DNA from: Cymbomonas tetramitiformis
Lineage: Eukaryota > Chlorophyta > Pyramimonadophyceae > Pyramimonadales > Pyramimonadaceae
Assembly: GCA_001247695.2 (NCBI GenBank)
Contig: LGRX02025774.1
Span: 26,529 to 90,528 of the forward strand
Length of the DNA stretch: 64,000 nucleotides
Direction of reading: 5' to 3'
Shown here: positions 16,356-24,951 of the stretch, one piece after another
Numbering within the stretch: position 1 is the stretch's first letter
Layout: each line of letters begins with the position of its first letter
Notes under the pieces: generated by a model
What the model saw: only the letters and a program-made list of their open reading frames with translations
Told to the model about the DNA's origin: nothing
Databases searched by the model: none
Translations under genes and position numbers: made by a program

Positions 16356-19320
16356 CTCCATTGGCGCACAGGAAGCGAAGTGCAAGGCCATCCAGGAGCT
16401 TCCGAGGCCGCAGGACAAGACTGGGCTTCGTTCCATCTTGGGCATGATGAATTACTGTAAGGGCTTAGTGGGTGAGCCAGGGGGGCCGAATTACTCTGAG
16501 ATGGCCCGCCCTCTCAACGACCTGCTCAAGAAAGAGATTACCGATATCAAGGGAGCTTGGGGGAAGGATCAAGACCAAGCGCTCCAGGACCTGAAGGAAG
16601 CGCTCTGCTCTGGGAGATGTCTGAGGCCTATCGATTACGACAGACCCCTCATATTGTACACCGATTGGAGCACCTATGGCATTGGCGCAGTGCTGGGCCA
16701 GAAGGATGACGATGGGAAGGAGTACATCTGCATGGCAATCAGTCGATCCTTGAGCAAGACAGAGAGGCAGTACGCCAGCTTCAAAGGTGAGATGCTTGCA
16801 GTGGTGTGGGCAGTGCGCACGCTGAGGCAGTACTTACATGGCGTTCACTTCACGCTGGTGACTGACCACTCACCGCTCACTACCTTGATGGAGAAGGCTG
16901 ATCTTCAGGGACAGCACCTACGCTGGGCAATCAGCTTGCAGGAGTTCGACTTCACGGTGCAGTATCGTCCAGGAGCCAAGAACAGCAACGCTGACGTGCC
17001 GTCTCGTTACCCGCTACCGTCTACGACAGACGGGACTGGGGCAAGGCATGAGAGGGAAAAGGTGACTGCTCTTCACGCAGGCGTGGGGGAAGTTTGCACG
17101 AAGGACTTCTGCGACTACCTGTGCTTTATGCTGGCTGGGGATGTTTCCCCAGGGGAAGAGGCCACGCCAGAGGTGCAGGTTGCCAACTACTGCAAGATGG
17201 CTGCCGTGGATCAGCTGGGCACGGGACCAGTGCATCGTTTATTCGATTTGCACCACCAGGAGGAATTGGAGTGCAATCACGGGGACATGTTCGACACAGA
17301 CCTACCCGAGTTGGTGACCGACTCTGGGAGGCTAGCGAGGGCGGCTTGGAAGGCGCTGAGCCTGGTGAGACCTACACGAGGCACGCATGGCGAAGGAAGC
17401 CCCGCTGTATACAGCAATGCGCACTTTGAAGGCGAACGCATCTTGAAGCCCGAGAAGGTGGACACCAGGGTGCTGGGCAGGCAGTTCTTCTCGCAAGCTC
17501 GAGAGGAAGGCGTGGTGTACTATGAGCCATGTGGAGGCCTCTGTGCTGGCCTGGAGATGTTGCTCCGCAATGGGATGAAGGTGGATCGGTACCTGTATCA
17601 GGACATATCACTGAGCAGTCAGACAGTGGCCAGAGCCAGGTGCACGGCGTTACTGAGACGATATCCTGACCTCATCTCACCCAGTGCAATAGAATTTGGG
17701 GCCTTACCCCAAGATCTGCACGACACGACGAGCGCCGATTTCATACGGGCAGGAGCTCTTGAAGGACGCCAGTGGATCATGGCGTGCGGGTTTCCATGCC
17801 AGGATCTCTCCCCTGCTGGAACGCTTACAGGCCTGGATGGCAGGCACAGCAAATTATTTTATGAAGTGGTTCGGCTTCTGTCCACGCTGCAGCAGCTACA
17901 GCAGCAGAGGCCCCCAGGCTACATCCTGGAGAGCGTGTCCCCATTGTCGCACAGACCCGGGACCAAGATCAGGGACGAGGTGTTCCCGTACATTGCCAGC
18001 GTCATTAGCCGACCAGTGTCCTTTGATGCAGCACAAGCAGGCGCCTACGCACATCGATTGCGAGCGTACTGGAGTAACCTGTTCCAGATCCACCAGTTTC
18101 GCTCCGTGATGAGCAAGGTGGCAAGACCAGAAGGACGAGTTGTATCGTCAATCCTATGCAAGGGCTGGCAGCCCAGACCAGTGATAAGAAGTGACCGCGC
18201 GCCTCACTACGTGGTGAACGTGGTGGGAGAACCGCTGAGGGCTCTTCCCACCATCATGGCAACGCAAGGGTCTAGAGCATTCAGAAGAGCAAGAATGGGC
18301 ACCGTGGTGCGCAACCATGACGATGAGGACACCGAGGAAGAATCCCGAGAAGTGAACCTCGACGAGAAGGCGCGAGCCATGGGCTACAGCGCAAGTGAGC
18401 TACGCATGGCCGATGGCCTGAATGACGTAGAATTGGCGAGCATTCTGGGCCTGGCCATGGATCGCAGGGCTATGGAACTGCTGATGGCAGTCGCAGAAGC
18501 AAGCAGGAAGGGGCTTCCTCACAGCGAGGAGTCCCCAGTGGCGGAGAATTCCCCAGGACAGCCTATCGCTGTAGACAACAACTGGGCAGACCACGTGAGG
18601 TCGGACCTTCAGCAGAGACAAGCTTTGCTGGCGGAATGGGTTGAGAATTCGAACGCATATACTCAGCAGGTGGCAAAGACCATGAGCCACCGTGACTGGG
18701 AAGAGAAGCTGCAGATAATGTGCTCACAAGGGCAGAAAGGTGCAGAAGGAATTGGGGCCCAGCGGCAGAAGGCTGGAACCAAGAAGAAGAAGAAGGAGTG
18801 GCAGCTCTACGCCATTGAGCAGTATCGCCAGAGGCACGAGAGCCACTTCGTGAAGGAGGGCGCAACTCCAGCAGCGCGCGTTGACGTGCCTGCTTGGAGT
18901 CCGCCTGGCAAAGATGCGGAGATGAGACTCCCCAGGTTGGCGTGTACCACCAGATTCGCGGACTTGATGGCCAGTGTGGCTGAACAGCAGGCCGACCGTG
19001 ACAAGCATCGAGATGTGCATGACGATGCGTGGTGCCTCAGATGGTTGAAGTCCGATGGCAGCGTGAGATTGCCAGAGGATGAAGTTCGTCGTGTAAGGAG
19101 ACGCGCAGCACGACATCGATGGGATGAGGCTACGGACGAGATCTACATGACCACGCTGTCGGGCAAGGAGGTGAGAATACCCAAGCCTGCTGACCGTCTT
19201 GCATTGGTCAAGGAATACCACTCCAGAACTGGCCATTGGGGAATAAGACGTACGCAGCATCTTCTGTGGCAGCGCTATTGGTGGGCCGACTTGAAGAAGG
19301 CGACGTGGAGGCTGTGGTGA
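16306..19320 (+). CDS. Gypsy-1 polyprotein middle: RNase H and DNMT3/DRM-like C5 methyltransferase
   Basis: The frame starts in the RT connection (GYRIGHNSIGAQEAKCKAIQ), then RNase H with ILYTDWSTYGIG, KGEMLAVVWA and VTDHSPL. From about 17512 a cytosine-C5 methyltransferase follows: motif I EPCGGLCAGLEML, motif IV GFPCQDLSP (Cys codon 17797-17799), motif VI ILESVSPL (Glu 17929-17931), motif VIII-like RLRAYWSNLF, and a C-terminal GLNDVELASILGL. The PCQDLS word, the long spacing after it and the RAYWSNL word resemble DNMT3/DRM more than bacterial Dcm. A basic linker precedes the His-rich half of the integrase zinc motif (HSRTGHWGIRRTQHLL). The last ~10 residues are frameshifted. Confidence 0.8.
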   Translation: MVSSYGGLSGGYRIGHNSIGAQEAKCKAIQELPRPQDKTGLRSILGMMNYCKGLVGEPGGPNYSEMARPLNDLLKKEITDIKGAWGKDQDQALQDLKEALCSGRCLRPIDYDRPLILYTDWSTYGIGAVLGQKDDDGKEYICMAISRSLSKTERQYASFKGEMLAVVWAVRTLRQYLHGVHFTLVTDHSPLTTLMEKADLQGQHLRWAISLQEFDFTVQYRPGAKNSNADVPSRYPLPSTTDGTGARHEREKVTALHAGVGEVCTKDFCDYLCFMLAGDVSPGEEATPEVQVANYCKMAAVDQLGTGPVHRLFDLHHQEELECNHGDMFDTDLPELVTDSGRLARAAWKALSLVRPTRGTHGEGSPAVYSNAHFEGERILKPEKVDTRVLGRQFFSQAREEGVVYYEPCGGLCAGLEMLLRNGMKVDRYLYQDISLSSQTVARARCTALLRRYPDLISPSAIEFGALPQDLHDTTSADFIRAGALEGRQWIMACGFPCQDLSPAGTLTGLDGRHSKLFYEVVRLLSTLQQLQQQRPPGYILESVSPLSHRPGTKIRDEVFPYIASVISRPVSFDAAQAGAYAHRLRAYWSNLFQIHQFRSVMSKVARPEGRVVSSILCKGWQPRPVIRSDRAPHYVVNVVGEPLRALPTIMATQGSRAFRRARMGTVVRNHDDEDTEEESREVNLDEKARAMGYSASELRMADGLNDVELASILGLAMDRRAMELLMAVAEASRKGLPHSEESPVAENSPGQPIAVDNNWADHVRSDLQQRQALLAEWVENSNAYTQQVAKTMSHRDWEEKLQIMCSQGQKGAEGIGAQRQKAGTKKKKKEWQLYAIEQYRQRHESHFVKEGATPAARVDVPAWSPPGKDAEMRLPRLACTTRFADLMASVAEQQADRDKHRDVHDDAWCLRWLKSDGSVRLPEDEVRRVRRRAARHRWDEATDEIYMTTLSGKEVRIPKPADRLALVKEYHSRTGHWGIRRTQHLLWQRYWWADLKKATWRLW
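17512..18530 (+). other. C5-cytosine methyltransferase domain inside Gypsy-1 pol
   Basis: All the catalytic signatures are in place: a glycine-rich motif I, PC in GFPCQDLSP, ES in place of EN in motif VI, an R-x-R-type motif VIII, and a motif X-like end. It sits between RNase H and integrase without any break in the frame, so it would be made as part of pol. Plant- and algal-type retrotransposons with captured DNMTs are known; this one is DNMT3/DRM-like by its FPCxDLS word. Confidence 0.75.
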
Positions 19321-21563
19321 CTCAGTGTGAGACTTGCCAGCGCGTGAAGACCCACTACGCAAGAGAGGAGGCGTGTTTGTCCCCCCTCGAGATCGTGTCG
19401 TTCATGTATCGTTGGTCGCTGGACTTGGCATGGCCTTCGAGGAGGGAGACCAAGGCTGGCAACAACAGGGTGCTCATCATGACCGAGCACTACACCAGAT
19501 TCATAGTCTGTGTGCCTATTCCCAACAAGGAGGCAAGGACCATCGCGGCGGCATTTCGCAGTCATGTCCTGGCTGTGTTCGGTGCGCCAGCAGAGTGCTT
19601 GGTGGATGGAGGCAAGGAGTTCGAGGGTGAGTTCGAGCAGCTATGCAGAGACTGTCTGATAGACAGACGAGTCACCTCGCCAGACTCTCCAGAAGGCAAC
19701 GGGCTCACCGAGCGAGTGGTGCGTACAATGAAGTTTTGCTTCAAAAAGATCGCCTTGGAGAAGGGCCTCGATTATGAGTGGGATGAACAGCTCTGGCCGC
19801 TCGTGCTGAGCTACAATGCAGCACGCCAAGAGTCCACAGGAGTGGCGCCGTTCACCTTGCTGTTTGCCCAAGAAGCAGTGGTGCCGCCAGATTTGAAGCA
19901 GGCGCCCAGCATGGATTTCAGTCCAGAGGTCAAAGATGACAAGGACGCCCGAGTCAAGGACCTCCTCCTGAGAGCACAGGTAGTGAGGCGACTGATGGTG
20001 CACGCCGGCTGCAGCCTGGAGGTTGCACAGCATCGTGACACTTTACATTATGAAGGAAGAAGGGGTGGGGGCCATGAGCCTAAGCCACACCAATTTAAAG
20101 TGGGGGACTTCGTCTACATCAGACAGAAACCTCGCAGCGGCATGGAAGTCGCGACTAAGTCCGCCATTCTGAAGCTGGTCAAGATACAGCGAGATGGTGT
20201 TGTGGTGCTTGAGGACGCCACCAAGTTAAGGGAAAAGAGCACTGTGCAGAGCATCGCGCCATGTCACCTGCAGGTGAAGGACCAGTATGACTGCAGTGCA
20301 GCCGTGCCCAGCAGACACCTTGCATGTGAAGTGTGCAGGAAGACTGATGGGGAAGCAGAGATGTTGTTGTGCGACGCGTGCAACGAGGGGTACCATTTGT
20401 GGTGTCTTACCCCAGCACTGGATGAAGTACCAGAAGGCGAGTGGCTATGTCCTAGGTGCTCAGGCACGAGGATGCAAGCTGCTAGCGCTGAGGTACAGAC
20501 CCAGGAAACCAAGAGCTCTTGTGTCCTGGAGGACAGATTGGGGATGAAGGGGCAGCAATTGAATGAGAAGCTGTCCTCAGACATGCGCCTGCTGCCAGCA
20601 GATGTGGGTCCCCGTCGTGTGGTGAAGGGAGATAGATTTCAGCCACGGCATGCTATCTCATCAAGGGAGATGCTACTGGAGGAGAAGGACATGTTCCTCT
20701 ACATGCCAGACCAGATTGATTGGGGTAGACAGGACAAGCTCTCCGAGGCTGTTCAGATCTTCATGCCAAGGCACTGGAATGAGGGACATCGTACGGTGCT
20801 GAGCAAGAAGTACCGGGAACAGAAAGCAATGGCAAGGCAACTGAGGGATGCACCTCTGGTGCCTGCCTTGGCTGAAGAAGAAGTTGAGAAGCGAGGAGAA
20901 TTGAGACATATGACCAAGGCTCAGGTGCGCGAAGCTAGCGCACTGCAGTGGGGGCTTGAGCTGGTCATCACGGTGCCCTCCGAGGTGAGGCGCTTGGCGA
21001 CAGAGGTGGACTGGAAGTCCATCGATGGCGTGTGGGACCCATGGGCAGGTACTGGGGTCATCAGTGAGGTGATGGTGGAGCAATGGCCGCAATTGAGATT
21101 TATGAATAATGACTGGAATTCTCAGCTGGGTTGGTCTGAGGCGCATGACGCACTTCAGCCAGGTAACTATCGCATATGGAAGGAGAAGTATGGTGTCTGT
21201 GATGCCGTGGTGACTTCACCCTGGTTTGCAGCGCTGGATATCGCGTTTCCATTGGCAGTTATGGCCAGTCGTGTGGTGGCATGTGTCCATGTTCCTTCTT
21301 ACTATTTGACAGACATGACCGAGAGCAGAGCTGCGTACTTCAGACGATTGAGTCAGTCTGGACGCTTGCATGTGATTGGACATCTAGAACATGGACCTAT
21401 TGGCCGCAGATGTATGTGGGTTTTGGTGTTCAAGAACCCGCTGGTCAGAGCCAGGATGTTACAGGATGGAGAAGGTGAAGGCATTGATATGTTCACTTTC
21501 AGTTTGGGCAAGTTCGTGGCGGATGGTGATACGACCCAGTATGCTGAACAAGCCCATATTTGA
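19236..21563 (+). CDS. Gypsy-1 polyprotein end: integrase, PHD finger and adenine-methylase-like domain
   Basis: After a frameshift the zinc motif is completed (CETCQRVK). The integrase DDE core shows SLDLAWPS, VDGGKEFEGEF and SPEGNGLTERVV. About 20325-20459 encode a PHD finger: CEVC, CDAC, HLWC and CPRC spacing, with the typical GEWLCPRC end. About 20930-21470 resemble an N6-adenine methyltransferase: a SAM-binding strand WDPWAGTG (21033-21056) and a motif IV-like TSPWF (21213-21227). PHD fingers read histone-tail methylation, so this one may steer integration, much as chromodomains do in other gypsy elements; that is inference. The frame ends just before the purine tract. Confidence 0.8.
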   Translation: MGNKTYAASSVAALLVGRLEEGDVEAVVTQCETCQRVKTHYAREEACLSPLEIVSFMYRWSLDLAWPSRRETKAGNNRVLIMTEHYTRFIVCVPIPNKEARTIAAAFRSHVLAVFGAPAECLVDGGKEFEGEFEQLCRDCLIDRRVTSPDSPEGNGLTERVVRTMKFCFKKIALEKGLDYEWDEQLWPLVLSYNAARQESTGVAPFTLLFAQEAVVPPDLKQAPSMDFSPEVKDDKDARVKDLLLRAQVVRRLMVHAGCSLEVAQHRDTLHYEGRRGGGHEPKPHQFKVGDFVYIRQKPRSGMEVATKSAILKLVKIQRDGVVVLEDATKLREKSTVQSIAPCHLQVKDQYDCSAAVPSRHLACEVCRKTDGEAEMLLCDACNEGYHLWCLTPALDEVPEGEWLCPRCSGTRMQAASAEVQTQETKSSCVLEDRLGMKGQQLNEKLSSDMRLLPADVGPRRVVKGDRFQPRHAISSREMLLEEKDMFLYMPDQIDWGRQDKLSEAVQIFMPRHWNEGHRTVLSKKYREQKAMARQLRDAPLVPALAEEEVEKRGELRHMTKAQVREASALQWGLELVITVPSEVRRLATEVDWKSIDGVWDPWAGTGVISEVMVEQWPQLRFMNNDWNSQLGWSEAHDALQPGNYRIWKEKYGVCDAVVTSPWFAALDIAFPLAVMASRVVACVHVPSYYLTDMTESRAAYFRRLSQSGRLHVIGHLEHGPIGRRCMWVLVFKNPLVRARMLQDGEGEGIDMFTFSLGKFVADGDTTQYAEQAHI
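20930..21480 (+). other. N6-adenine-methyltransferase-like domain at the end of Gypsy-1 pol
   Basis: The motif order is motif I (DPWAGTG, 21036-21056), an acidic-strand end (MNNDWN), motif IV SPWF (21216-21227), then hydrophobic strands (VVACVHVPSYY). SPWF fits the (D/N/S)PP(Y/F/W) signature apart from Trp at the second Pro. Activity cannot be judged from sequence. Confidence 0.6.
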
Positions 21564-21600
21564 GTCTGTGCTACTGCAGGCAGCAGCTACAGATGGGGGA

Positions 21601-21818
21601 TGTTGGAAATCTGGGCTTGCATATAAGAGCTTAGCGTTCGATCTCAGAATATCAGAATTTCAAAAAATTTGTAGCTCTATGATCGTGTGCTGTGTTAAGA
21701 CTGCCTGGATAATTGCCGACACAAGTGAATGTTAAAGACGAGTTTATGTCTATCCGCGAATGTTAAGATTGCTCGGACCCGACAGTATTCGTACCATCAT
21801 GTGCACGCGTTTGCGACA
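21601..21818 (+). repeat. 218-bp LTR (3' LTR of Gypsy-1)
   Basis: It starts TGTTGGAAATC, ends GCGACA (TGT...ACA ends), and is preceded by a purine tract. The same 218 bp recur at 22345-22562 with about four mismatches. The next 526 bp (21819-22344) contain no gene or repeat that I recognise. Confidence 0.8.
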
Positions 21819-22344
21819 GCTGTAACAAACGCCGGCTTCTCATGGTACCGCGCCGGGTTTGTCCAGCTGGTGACACACGTGACAGATATGACAAGTATGA
21901 CAGGCTTCGCGTAAGATGACTGCCCAAGAGGTGCAGACCTGCCAGAGAAGATTTGGTCATTATCGGGTGACCAAGAAATGATAAGATGAAGATGACAGTG
22001 ACTACTCTGCCACTGATGTGTCAGTCAAAATGTGGTGAACGGTAACATTGTTAGAGCTGGCATGGAATAATGACTTTCCATTGGCCAGATGAAGATTTAA
22101 GGGCTAGAACCCGTTACAGTTTTGGGAAATGTGACAGAGCATTGAGATATAAGTAAGCTCTGACTGTAGGTCAGGCTAGTGGACTCATTATTGTTTTGCT
22201 TCGCAAGTACTAGGTGGCTGTTCGCGTGCCAGTGCTAGAGTGCTAAAACAGTTCTGCTCACAGCTTTGTACAATAATTCGTACTTTGTGGTTATTATACC
22301 GATCTTTTATGAATATATTTAACTGCTGTTTTTATTCTTTTTCA

Positions 22345-22562
22345 TGTTGGAAATCTGGGCTTGCATATAAGAGCTTAGCGTTCGATCTCAGAATATCAGA
22401 ATTTCAAAAAATTTGTAGCTCTATGATCTTGTGTTGTGTTAAGACTGCCTGAATAATTGCCGACACAAGTGAATGTTAAAGACGAGTTTATGTCTATCCG
22501 CGAATGTTAAGATTGCTCGGACCCGATAGTATTCGTACCATCATGTGCACGCGTTTGCGACA
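22345..22562 (+). repeat. 218-bp LTR (5' LTR position of Gypsy-A)
   Basis: This is a second copy of the TGTTGG...GCGACA repeat. It is followed one base later by sequence leading straight into a gag frame, as expected of a 5' LTR. Its flanks do not match those of the 21601 copy, so the pair are not the two ends of one small element. Confidence 0.75.
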
Positions 22563-24770
22563 GAGTCAGTGGTGCACGGTGGTGGCGACCCTGATTCAGA
22601 GCGCAGAGTCCCCAGCCCAAGGAACTCGCCCCCAGGTCCCCCTGATGACCCACCTCCAGACCCTTCTGGTGACCCCGACCGAGGACCAGAGCCCTCTTAC
22701 CCTCAGTACCCAGAGGTTCGGGCCCTCTTCATCACTCACGACGGTGGGTCACTGTGGGTACATCAGTCAGCGGGGGTGCGAGGCGCGGCGACTGTCTCCT
22801 TACCACGGGACGAACGCCGCAGAGCTGGAGTACAGGGCGACACCATTCTCTTCACGATTATGCATCTGTTGGGAGCTCCGCTAACAGCTTACGCACGCAT
22901 GGGAGGTCGTCTACATCACACACGGCTACCCCTCACCAACCCTCGCGTGGAGACCTGGGTACTCATGGTCGACCGCGAGATCATGGACATGGCCATGGGA
23001 GACCCAGCTGCAGCTAATGTGCGATCTACGAGTATGGGACAGCCGGTGTGGGAGTGGATACCTGCTACTGCGCGGGAGTCTGAGATGCTGCACTTCGACC
23101 AGGACGGTCTCGCCGCGTGGTCTGAGGTTAGCAACTCCGACTGGTACCGAAACATGAGCGTGGTGGCCGCGCAACCACCTACCCCCATGCCCTTCCACAC
23201 GCCCCTCCCGCTCCCCGCTCCATCACCAGCACCTGCACCACCGCCCATCCCTGGGCCGCCAACCTCCGCATTACCGCCTGCCTCAACCGCAGTCCCCACG
23301 AATCCCGCGCCTGCACTCCCACCCGCGCATGCTCCAGGACCACCACCTTCAGCCCGCTTTCCCCACTCCGCCACCGCGAACCCCATCCTTTCTCCCAGCG
23401 CCGCCCCCTTTGTGCCAGGTGTCATCCGACTGCCGCAGGGCACTAATCTGCGGGCGTCTTCGGACGAGGTCCGCCAGGAGCACAAGGTCAAGGAGATGGT
23501 GCTGAAGCTGGTCAAGGGCGTGACTAAGTTCCCCCGCTCCGCGGCCGACACCAAATCGGCCGACAAGGATGGCCTACTGGCGCAGCTGGAGCATTACTCC
23601 AACCTGGTGCGGAAGACTTTCCAGGAGGCCATCGTGGTCGAAGCGCTGACCACCCCCAGCTGTACGCCGTCTGTATCGGAGTACCAGGCGAGTGTGTCGA
23701 GCCTCCTCTGGAGCTTCAAGGAGTACACTCTGCAAGACCAGCAGAAGAGGTTCTTGGAGCGGGCGGCGGGGATCTTCGGGTCCGACCAGGCCTGGCACCA
23801 GCGCTACGTGGAGTTGGACGTGTTCTTCAGCGACCTGGCGGTGTGCTCCCTGACACAGGGCTACCTGGAGAACACGCACGGCGAGGCCATCGCACTGAAG
23901 CAGGCGCCGAATGAGACCGCGGCGGAGTACTTTTCGCGGTTGGAGACCCGCATGGCCTTGGTCAATTTCCTGGCTGGCAGGGTCCCCAACTGCGTGGAGA
24001 TGTCCAACCTGTCCATGCTCTCCACGTACCGCCGAGGGCTGAAGTATGCGCCCAAGGTGATGCGGCGCCTCAGGGCCATCCACCTGGACGTCTCCAGGCC
24101 AGAGGAGTGGGAAAGGAAGGCTGCCTCTGACGACATCCCGGGCACCCACAACGCCCTGTTGAAGATACGGGAGGTCGCCGAGGAGGTGGAGAATGGCATC
24201 GACACAGAGGCAGCTCAGAGGCGCACTGCAGACCGCCCTCCCCGAACTGTCTCCTTCGCAAACCCGCCTCCTCGTTCCCCCTTCTTCAGGCGCACCCCCT
24301 CCTCGAACCGTCCAGCGCTCGCCGTGCTGGAGAACGGGCCCACTACTGCCGCTGCCGCGGCGGTCACCCCGTTGCCACCACCGCCTGGTCTCTCCCGCCC
24401 TGACGCACCGAAGGTTCGCCGGTGTTTCGCCTGCGGCTCCGCGGAGCATATCGTCCGCAACTGTACGGACGAGGCCAAGCTGAAGGAATGGAGAGCCAAC
24501 GCTCCTGCCCGACTGGCAAACTCTCCTGGATTCGTGGCCGCTGTCGTCTGGGCCATCGAACAGCAGGAGGACCTCTCCCGGGTGGACGGCGTTCCAGAGG
24601 AGTTCTCCGAGGAGGTTTTGGCGCTCGCCAGCTGTGAGGACGAGCAGAGCTACCAGACTCTGGCGGCACTCGCTGGCATCGAACTTGTGGAGGGCGACGG
24701 CCTCCCCCGGTTGAGGATGACGAATGACTGGCCGGCGACCAGTCCCCGACCCTGCCCTTCGGGGAAGTGA
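22545..24770 (+). CDS. gag: Gypsy-A Gag
   Basis: The frame is open from inside the LTR (22545) to TGA at 24770; the first in-frame ATG is at 22860, but proline-rich coding-like sequence precedes it, so the start is uncertain. The protein has a Pro-rich segment (residues ~205-290). A helical capsid-like core (~310-535) contains a LKQAPNETAAEYFSRLE region typical of gypsy Gag. One CCHC zinc knuckle (CFACGSAEHIVRNC) lies near 24423-24464. The last ~60 residues (DGVPEEFSEEVLAL...) are the only part of gag kept in Gypsy-B. Confidence 0.8.
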   Translation: MHAFATESVVHGGGDPDSERRVPSPRNSPPGPPDDPPPDPSGDPDRGPEPSYPQYPEVRALFITHDGGSLWVHQSAGVRGAATVSLPRDERRRAGVQGDTILFTIMHLLGAPLTAYARMGGRLHHTRLPLTNPRVETWVLMVDREIMDMAMGDPAAANVRSTSMGQPVWEWIPATARESEMLHFDQDGLAAWSEVSNSDWYRNMSVVAAQPPTPMPFHTPLPLPAPSPAPAPPPIPGPPTSALPPASTAVPTNPAPALPPAHAPGPPPSARFPHSATANPILSPSAAPFVPGVIRLPQGTNLRASSDEVRQEHKVKEMVLKLVKGVTKFPRSAADTKSADKDGLLAQLEHYSNLVRKTFQEAIVVEALTTPSCTPSVSEYQASVSSLLWSFKEYTLQDQQKRFLERAAGIFGSDQAWHQRYVELDVFFSDLAVCSLTQGYLENTHGEAIALKQAPNETAAEYFSRLETRMALVNFLAGRVPNCVEMSNLSMLSTYRRGLKYAPKVMRRLRAIHLDVSRPEEWERKAASDDIPGTHNALLKIREVAEEVENGIDTEAAQRRTADRPPRTVSFANPPPRSPFFRRTPSSNRPALAVLENGPTTAAAAAVTPLPPPPGLSRPDAPKVRRCFACGSAEHIVRNCTDEAKLKEWRANAPARLANSPGFVAAVVWAIEQQEDLSRVDGVPEEFSEEVLALASCEDEQSYQTLAALAGIELVEGDGLPRLRMTNDWPATSPRPCPSGK

Positions 24771-24917
24771 GGTCACACTCTGGCGATCAGACCCTCTCCA
24801 CCCAGGAAAAGCGGTCAGAACCAGAAGTACCCCAGTCCCTGACCCTGCCCTTCGGGGAAGTGAGGTCACACCCTGGTGATCAGACCCTCTCCGCCCTGGA
24901 GAAGCGGTCAGAACCAA
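24739..24917 (+). repeat. 93-bp tandem duplication at the gag-pol junction
   Basis: The block beginning CCAGTCCCYGACCCTGCCC and ending GCGGTCAGAACCA is present twice (24739 and 24832). Gypsy-B has only one copy at the matching place (about 29472-29555). The duplication lies between the gag stop and the pol frame. Confidence 0.75.
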
Positions 24918-24951
24918 TGGAACCCCGACGCGCACGAGGACGTAGAGATCC

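Larger units (their letters stand above)
15418..21818 (+). mobile_element. Gypsy-1: 5'-truncated Ty3/gypsy element with two methyltransferase-like domains
   Basis: The remaining order is RT, RNase H, C5-cytosine methyltransferase, His/Cys zinc motif, integrase, PHD finger, N6-adenine-methyltransferase-like domain, purine tract GATGGGGGA (21592-21600) and a 218-bp 3' LTR. The 5' LTR, gag and protease are missing; the left end abuts the satellite. RT before integrase is the Ty3/gypsy order. At least two frameshifts in the RT/RNase H junction (about 16300-16355) and one at the zinc motif (about 19280-19320) show the copy is dead. Confidence 0.85.

Noticed and set aside
21601..22562. Two 218-bp LTRs 744 bp apart as a small TRIM element
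   Set aside because: The outer flanks do not form a 5-bp duplication. The left copy has a purine tract and pol before it and the right copy has gag after it, so they fit better as ends of two different elements.
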